Below are positions 57,562 to 64,000 of a DNA stretch of 64,000 nucleotides, in pieces (the stretch's first letter is position 1; every line of letters begins with the position of its first letter). Source of the DNA: Nymphaea colorata. Lineage: Eukaryota > Streptophyta > Magnoliopsida > Nymphaeales > Nymphaeaceae. The notes beneath the pieces were generated by a model. The model worked only from the letters and a program-made list of their open reading frames with translations, searched no databases and was not told the origin of the DNA. The stretch spans positions 23,144,131 through 23,208,130 of the forward strand of contig NC_045140.1 in the NCBI RefSeq assembly GCF_008831285.2, given 5' to 3'. Made by a program: the position numbers and the translations under genes.

Positions 57562-59448
57562 TCACCAGTAATCGTTACAAGAACAAGTGCCTTCTCTGAA
57601 CAAATGGAATCGACTGCGGTCCCGCACTATGATATCACGCTTTACAATTTTTGAGATCAACTTTGTAGCAACATGGCAGTCATTACAGACACGAAGATTC
57701 TTAACAATTCGAATAGGAGTGCCTTCACTGGTACTAATGAGCGCAAAAGCAATTGCCAACTTCTCACTATGTGTGGAAAGAGCGTTTCTTTTTCTTCTTC
57801 GTCTATGCTATGTGTCACTAAATCTGTGTTGGGAGTATAACCAGCAAGTTTCAGCTTCACACGTAACTCGGCAACCATAGAGTATATCTTCTCAGACTCA
57901 GGATGGGACTTGTCCCCCATTAAGAATTCATAGACAGTATTATCTATTTCAATCCAACTGCATCCTGGGGTTTTCACTACTCTTTTCTCCTTCATCATCA
58001 ACCTACATCTAGCAGCATCATCGAGTCTACCCACAGAAGCATACACATTTGCAAGGTAAACATAGCTACCTGAGTGTTCCGAGTCCAACTCAAGTATTTT
58101 CTGCACAACCCACTGTCCCCGATGGATATCCTTATGAATGCGGCAGCCCCCTAAAACTGCACCCCATATGATAACATTTGGTGCTATTGGCATAGAATCG
58201 ATCAAGTCTACAGCCTCATCTAGACGCCCTGCTCTGCTTAGAAGATCAACTACGCAACCATAATGTTCTATCTTGGGCGTAATCTGGTACTCCCTGCTCA
58301 TAAGGTTAAAGAAGTGCATTCCTTCATCAACCAATCCAGCATGGGTGCATGCGACAGTACGCCCATGAAAGTTATGTCATTGGGCCTCATGCCACACCTG
58401 CTCATTTCCCAGAAATACTTGAAAGCTTCATCAGCATGACCGTGCATTGCCAGCCCAGCAATTATAATGCTCCATGAGATTACATCTCTCTCTACCATCT
58501 CACTGAACACTCTGCATGAACTTTAATGCATCCACATTTGGCATACATGTCTGCAAGTGCATTACCAAGAAACAAGCTCAGTTGCATTCGAACTTTGTTG
58601 ATGTAGCGATCAATCCACTTCCCCAAGTCCAGAGCTCCAAGATGAGCACACGCTGATAAAACACTTACAAAAGTAACTTCATCAGGCTTCACTCTCTCCA
58701 CCTGCATTTGGCGAAACAGCGCAATGGCATCCACAAACTTCTCATTTTGGCATACCCTGCAATGATCGTATTCCAAGCAACAACATTCCTCTCCGGCATG
58801 TCATCAAAGAACCTCCGTGCAGTCACAGTATCACCTACCCTAGTGTAACCAGCAATCATGGCCGACCAAGAGACCATATTCTTCTCCGGCATCCGATCGA
58901 ACATTTCCCTCGCCCTATCGACATCCCCACACAGCGAAAACCCAGCAACCGTGGTATTCCAAGAAACGACATCCCTACCGTCATTTCATCGAACAATTGC
59001 CCTGCGGTCTTCGGATCACCAAACTTGAAGTACATGTCGACCAGAGAATTGCGAACAAAAAGATTAGACTTGAACCCTTTCTTGAGAACGAACCCATGAA
59101 CTCTTTGCCCTCCACGACTGCGACGAGCCCCGCGCACGCCTTGAGAACGGAAGTGAAGGTGTACTCATCGGCTTCGGCCGCACCCAGCTCGTTAAAGTAG
59201 CGGACCACATCTCCCCAGCAATGATTCTGTGCGCAGGACTTGAGGATGGTGTTCCAGGCGAAGATGTTAGGAGCAGGAAGACCACCGAAGACGAAGGCGG
59301 CGTGCGGGAGCCTGGAGAAAGCGGCATAGAGGCCGATAAGCTTGACGGCGATAAAGTTGGTGGTGGTGGGGTTGGAGAGTGTGTGGTTTGTGAGGAGATG
59401 GGCGTGAAGCTGCTGGAGATGGACTAAGGAGGAGCACCGAAGGAGCAT
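57562..59448 (-). pseudogene. PLS-DYW PPR gene interrupted by six 1-base gaps
   Basis: Seven consecutive frames from ATG 59448 to TGA 57562 join into one PPR-E-DYW protein. It starts MLLRCSSLVHLQQLHAHLLT, has PPR motifs (IFAWNTILKSCAQNH, NMVSWSAMIAGYTRVGD, DVISWSIIIAGLAMHG), an E region (IIWGAVLGGCRIHKDI) and a DYW domain ending [15 protein letters not shown] and CSCNDYW. Breaks lie near 59104, 58976, 58745, 58512, 58352 and 57775. Each is explained by the loss of a single base at a short homopolymer or doublet, and no in-frame stop occurs between breaks. The sixth break abuts the HSE of the deaminase's HxE zinc motif. DYW proteins edit C to U in organelle transcripts. It is either a very young pseudogene or an intact gene with consensus errors. 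Confidence 0.85.
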
Positions 59449-61700
59449 GGAGATGACCCATTGCTTCTTGCCCGTGATGGTGGCATTGTGCGGAGAGTGT
59501 GCCAGAGTTCAAATTTTCAAAATTTTGGTGGGATTCTTGGCTTGGTGCCGCTTGCCACAATCAATGGCTGCCCCTGGAGGAGTCGTCCGGGCTCGGAGGA
59601 AATTTCGACGCTAGACAAACTTACTGAACAAGCAGCTTCAGGCCGTCACGTTTGTAACATAAAAAGTTCCTCAAAAGGAAGAACAGAGTAAAAGAACGAG
59701 CAATTCCGCACCTTGTCGTCAAGCGTTCAAACCAGGGATATAAATGCTTCAAATCAGTCAAGCCAGAGGCCCAACTCAACCAAAAAATCTGTTTAATCGA
59801 AGCATGTGACAAATAAAATCAATGATCAGATTAAGATTTTGGTCTCCACTCTCAGCTTCTGATCGTGCTCACCATAGTCGACCACAGTCGGCATTTTGAA
59901 AAGCAAAGCAGCGGAAGCCTTCCTAAATGGAAATGTCGATACTTTCAAAACATTGTCATCATGTATTTCTCTTTTTCATGAAAACTACTCTTTGTATTAT
60001 TTTTCATTTTTTCATTATTTTTAAAATTGAAAACCATTCTTAATTTCATATCTTTATTATTTCATACATTTTTTAGCTTTTCTAAATAAACTCCCATGAT
60101 TTCCCAGAAAAAACTCAAAAAATCTTGCCGATAAACATCCAATGCCATATTTAAGCGCGCACACACACACACAATCTGCGTCGGTTCTTATCATACTTGA
60201 AAAACCATAACTACAAAGCGCCAAATTGCCAATGTTTGTGCTACAATCTTTACCCATGAAACAGAACGATCATGCATCATTCACAGTGGCATGATTGAAA
60301 TTGCTCTTCTACAAATGCCTTGTAGTTCCGTGGCGCTACAAATATTTGCCTTTAACAAAACTGTTATATATATATATATCAAAGCAACTATTGATAATGC
60401 CATCTAAGAAAGTGCCCTGCTCCTCTACTGAATGCACCAACCTTCTATCAGCATCAAGCGATTCAAGCACTTTCTTCATTAACATATCCATGGAACCTAG
60501 AGATCCGTGTCATTGAAAAGCCTTATTTAAAATGTTTGTGGCATAGATGCTAATTGCCCAGTTAGTTTGGTGTAAATCAGCAATGAAATATGTAGAACTT
60601 GCATGTATGCAGATTTTATCAACCTTCAAAGATTCAATAAACATGAAAATGCAACACTTCTATGATGCGGGGGCCATATTGTTCATCAGAAATATTGGTG
60701 CTTATATGGGTCGATTCTTATCAAACCAACAGTGTTGGTGCACCCACATCTGCATAATTGAAATTTGTTTAAGACATAGAATACAGAGATTCTGAGGCAC
60801 ACCTGTTTCATACGATTATGTTCAAAAGATATGTAAACTCAGCTTCCTCTTTCTTCAGAATATCCACAGTTCATATCATTTAAGCTTTCATGGAGGGACC
60901 AACCATGTACATCAGTTGAATACAGATTGCATTGACTCGATACTTGCACTTTCGTCAAGTCGTTTGTGAAATGCTTTTAAGTCCCCTTGAAGAGAATGCA
61001 GATTACAAACGAACTCAACCGCACTGAACTCTAGTTAAATAAAGCTTGAAACTTTTTGCTTTTTTGACAAGATAAAGGAGAAAATGGATCTCTGAATGCA
61101 CATTTCCATGTTTCTGGATTGTAAAAAACTCAGTTCCTCCTTACTAACTTTGAATATGCTTGGATTTAACAGCGCAGCAAGAGATGTTTACCATGGCTCA
61201 AACTTTGTGACGTCCGAAATCTTGGTCACTTCCATGGACCTGGTTATGAAAGTAAAGTGCTGAATTGGCCCTTCAGCATCTCTCTAGTAATCTGATTTTA
61301 GTAAAAGCAGATGTGATGAACCGTAAGGTGCAATCTCATAATTTCAGCACTTTCTAGTAATGAGATCTCTCTCTCTCTTTCTCTCATTTCCTGCACCAGT
61401 TGGGGTTATAAAAGGCTTCGCTCTCGACCAGCAGTGCATGTAAGAGCAAAAAAAATGTTCACGGATAACCATGAAATCATTCTTTCAGTTATTCATAAAT
61501 TTTATCAGAAAGTTATGCAAACCATATAAAATCACCAACAAAACAAACTAACAATGATCATACAACCTTATGGTCTCCTCTTTTTTCAAAAGGATCCAGT
61601 GTTATTTAGGAAGCTTCTGGCAGAATGTGTAAGATGTCCATGTGAAGATTCTTCATGGATTAAGACTGCAACACGTCACTTTTGGATGCGCCCATTGTCA
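59449..61700. other. Intergenic stretch
   Basis: Promoter side of the broken PPR gene, then AT-rich DNA. A TATA-like TTATAAAAGG at about 61408 on the plus strand has no gene I can attach to it. (CA)n at 60161-60173. No gene seen. Confidence 0.4.
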
Positions 61701-61719
61701 GTACCCTATGAACAAATTT

Positions 61720-61900
61720 GAAGCAAGCATGGTCCTCGTTACTCTGGTAGTACCAGCATGTGCAACCATGTATAAATTTATATGCCTCTGAAAACAAGAA
61801 AATGCACATGATTCCACGGCCTTGTGTCTCATATTTTACGGGGGGCAAGAAACCAACAACTGCCACATACATGTCTGACACGCATTCATTGATCAGATTT
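61720..61900 (+). promoter_or_regulatory. Shared distal module D1 of copy 11 (inverted)
   Basis: GGTAGTACCAGCATGTGCAA, AATGCACATGATTCCACGG, CTTGTGTCTCATATTTTACG, GAAACCAACAACTGCCAC are the reverse complement of D1 words above copy 10. Core 61754-61831, about 445 bp upstream of the ATG, so module and gene were inverted together. Confidence 0.78.
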
Positions 61901-62274
61901 TACATTAAATCTTTACCATCGTCGGATTTGAATGAGATCATTTATCGCAACCTTCAGCTTGGCTCTCTCTTTTTTTTCTTTTGAGAAAATCCGAGCAAGC
62001 GACGATGATGATGATTAGCATCCATATACTTTTCCTGCAGTGGACTTCATTGAAAACCATGTATGCACGTTCTTATGCGGCTATTCGGTGGTAAAGTTGC
62101 TTTCGGTTCTTGTATGCAATTTGTAAGCATATATATTATATATGTAGTACGTGGTACAGAAGAAAATCGAATGCATTATCAGAAACTTTTCTTCTCCTTA
62201 ATTCCTCTTCGTTCTTCTTAGGCCATCTTCTTCATCTATTTCTTCTTCCTTGCTAGCTCTTACCTTTCTTCTCA

Positions 62275-62625
62275 ATGGCGAAGTTGCAATTCAAGTTGGA
62301 ATTCATCCTACTCGTGCTTCTGTTGATCATTCATGCATCAATATCTGTCCAAGGTGAGCAGAGAATAACCCTTGATCAGTTCCGAAATTTTTTAAACCTG
62401 AATCCATTATTATTTCGGTACCACGATTGCAAAAGGGTAAAACCACCTGTTTGTGCTTATGAAGGGATAAGGGTACCACTGGATAAAGACATTAGTGCTG
62501 TTGGCCATTGGAGAGAAAGGAAGGTCACGAAGGCAACCGATGCCGCTCCACATGACTTGGAGATGGCCGACTTCATGGGCATGGACTATTCACCTGCAGC
62601 CAAGAAACCTCCCATTCACAACTAA
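62275..62625 (+). CDS. RGF/GOLVEN/CLEL peptide precursor, copy 11 (class B), plus strand
   Basis: Exons 62275-62353 and 62465-62625; 111-bp intron (CAAG|GTGAGC ... TGAAG|GGATAAG); 79 residues spliced. Signal peptide MAKLQFKLEFILLVLLLIIH then ASISVQ; exon 2 GIRVPLDKDISAVGHWRERK, then ATDAAPHDLEMADFMGM. The predicted hormone is DYSPAAKKPPIHN. The acceptor is weak (A at -3 and few pyrimidines), and the intron is a multiple of three without a stop, so retention would give a 116-residue precursor. TATA-like sequence at about 62129-62143; GTGGTACAG at 62152, downstream rather than upstream of it, so the true start site may differ from its sisters. Separated from copy 10 by the broken PPR gene and in opposite orientation. 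Confidence 0.86.
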   Translation: MAKLQFKLEFILLVLLLIIHASISVQGEQRITLDQFRNFLNLNPLLFRYHDCKRVKPPVCAYEGIRVPLDKDISAVGHWRERKVTKATDAAPHDLEMADFMGMDYSPAAKKPPIHN

Positions 62626-64000
62626 CTGTTTCCCCACCAGCTAAGTTGTATCTTCTGTAAATTTCAGGTGCTATGTGTGAAAAGTTTTAGCTCTGCATGG
62701 AATAACATCATGAGTTCTGTTCATGTCTGTATATTTATAAGAGAGTGAGCTCTGAGCTTTTGTTTACGATGATGTTATAACTAAGAAAAGAGCGGTAGCG
62801 TTATTAATAGCCAGAATTCCCGGCAATGCCAATATCCGTTGAGGAGAAGACATACTTGAATTGGTTATTTTATGCAGTATCTGCCCACGAGAATTCATTG
62901 ATTTCTTACAGGAGGACGGCGCATTCAGGAAGGATTTGATACGGTTCAAACCAATCCAACTCTGACATCTTAATCAGAGAGATTTGACGTTTCAGGATTC
63001 AAAGTGATTTGATTACTCGGAGACAGAACATTTTCGGATTCGGAGGAAGTTGATCAGAAGAACTAAACGTTATATATTGATTGCTTTTAGCAAGATATAT
63101 TGAGCAGAAAACTTTTTTTTTCCCATTGTAATCATATCTATCCTTTTTATTAAACAACTCATACTAGAAACATAAATATACTGATCAGCAGAAAACTCGC
63201 AGCTATGATTTTAGCCTCATGAGTTTCATACATCTGCTCGTATCAAGACAATTAGTTTCATACAGTCATGGTCCGGATGTCAATGCTGGTTGGAATTCGG
63301 GTTGTCTCTGCCAAATCCGATTGTTTGAATAGTTGCATATTCAATTCGAATTTGAATCTGTCTAAAGAAGAAGTCAGTCTCCAAAATCTAATTACTTTGA
63401 TGGTAGCTTTGATACACCGGAATAGGATCCCAAGTTTGGATAATTGTGTAAAACCAAATAAGCATTAAAGTTTGATTAGATGTTCAAAACTGAATCTAAT
63501 CTGATTTTACATTTGGGTTTCAAAACTCCTCCCTTGCCTGAATTGATCTTATAACTTAAAACAGAAAATATCACAATGTTATAGGTAAAAATGCATATTT
63601 CATTTCTCTTTCCTTACTTTAATTGCATTCATAAAACATATTTCCTATTTTTTTTCATAATATCCCAAAAAAAAAACTATTTTATCTCTGATCTCAATGG
63701 TTCGGAAACGTGTTTTGGCTGACTTCTAGCGTCTAGTTTGGTTGTTGATAAATAGAAGAAAGCAAGAGCCAAACCATTAATTTAAACAACGATGCCTACT
63801 ACCGATTTATGGTTACGAAAAAAAAATAAAAATATGTTTAAACGAAAAAGTAAAATATATAAGAATTATATAATGTTAAAATATTTTAAAACTGACACAT
63901 GGCATCATTAGACTGGCCAGTAACTCGAATCGGTTTGCCAGTTTGACTCGGCCGATTCTGCCAAAAGAAAGTAGGCCACTCGGATCCATAAAGCAGAGAA
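62626..64000. other. Intergenic, right end of the window
   Basis: 3' region of copy 11, then AT-rich DNA with dispersed-repeat words at 63270-63520. No gene seen. Confidence 0.4.

Noticed and set aside
61400..61460. Promoter of a further gene (TTATAAAAGG)
   Set aside because: No frame, splice site or RNA structure downstream; it may simply be chance.
18772..62625. Assignment of the small genes to CLE, PSY or CEP families
   Set aside because: CLE ends in a Pro/His-rich RxVPSGPNPLHN-type dodecapeptide without Asp-Tyr; PSY has DYGDP; CEP lacks DY. DY plus terminal PIHN fits RGF/GLV/CLEL only.

Overview
The window is nuclear DNA from a flowering plant. It has plant pentatricopeptide-repeat (PPR) genes, a plant DUF3511 gene, plant-type GT-AG introns with TATA promoters, a decayed LINE, and long intergenic stretches rich in CT/GA, TA and CA microsatellites. 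The sequence alone does not fix the species.

Layout. 0.1-4.4 kb: two intact intronless minus-strand genes, a 3-hydroxyisobutyrate dehydrogenase-like reductase and an 829-residue PPR protein. 6.5-6.8 kb: the 3' exon of a DUF3511 gene. 9.6-10.8 kb: the 3' end of a dead LINE. 10.8-18.7 kb: no gene I can support. 18.8-55.4 kb: ten small two-exon genes, all on the minus strand, 2.7-5.9 kb apart, with no recognisable gene between them. 57.6-59.4 kb: a DYW-type PPR gene broken by six one-base gaps. 62.3-62.6 kb: an eleventh copy of the small gene, on the plus strand.

The main discovery is the array. Each of the eleven genes encodes a secreted precursor of 76-86 residues: an N-terminal signal peptide in exon 1, a short phase-1 intron exactly at the signal-peptide end, a charged variable propeptide, and a 13-residue C-terminal peptide of the form DY-S/A-x5/6-P-(I/V)HN. 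This is the signature of the RGF/GOLVEN/CLEL family of tyrosine-sulfated peptide hormones (root meristem, gravitropism and auxin-carrier trafficking, perceived by RGI/RGFR LRR receptor kinases). No predicted peptide is identical to another. The copies fall in two classes: class A (exon 2 starts GIRLTP, ends like DYSAAAKNSPIHN; copies 1, 2, 4, 6, 7) and class B (GIRV or GLRV, usually MADFT before MDY, ends like DYSPAAKKPPIHN; copies 3, 5, 8-11).

The copies also share non-coding DNA: a TATA box about 100-145 bp upstream of the ATG, a proximal element GGTACAGTTGC just beyond it in most copies, a module about 0.35-0.45 kb upstream (D1) in ten of eleven, and two further modules (D2, D3) in subsets. 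The array therefore looks like a family of peptide genes duplicated together with their control regions. Copy numbering below runs from low to high coordinate. D1, D2 and D3 are names used only here.
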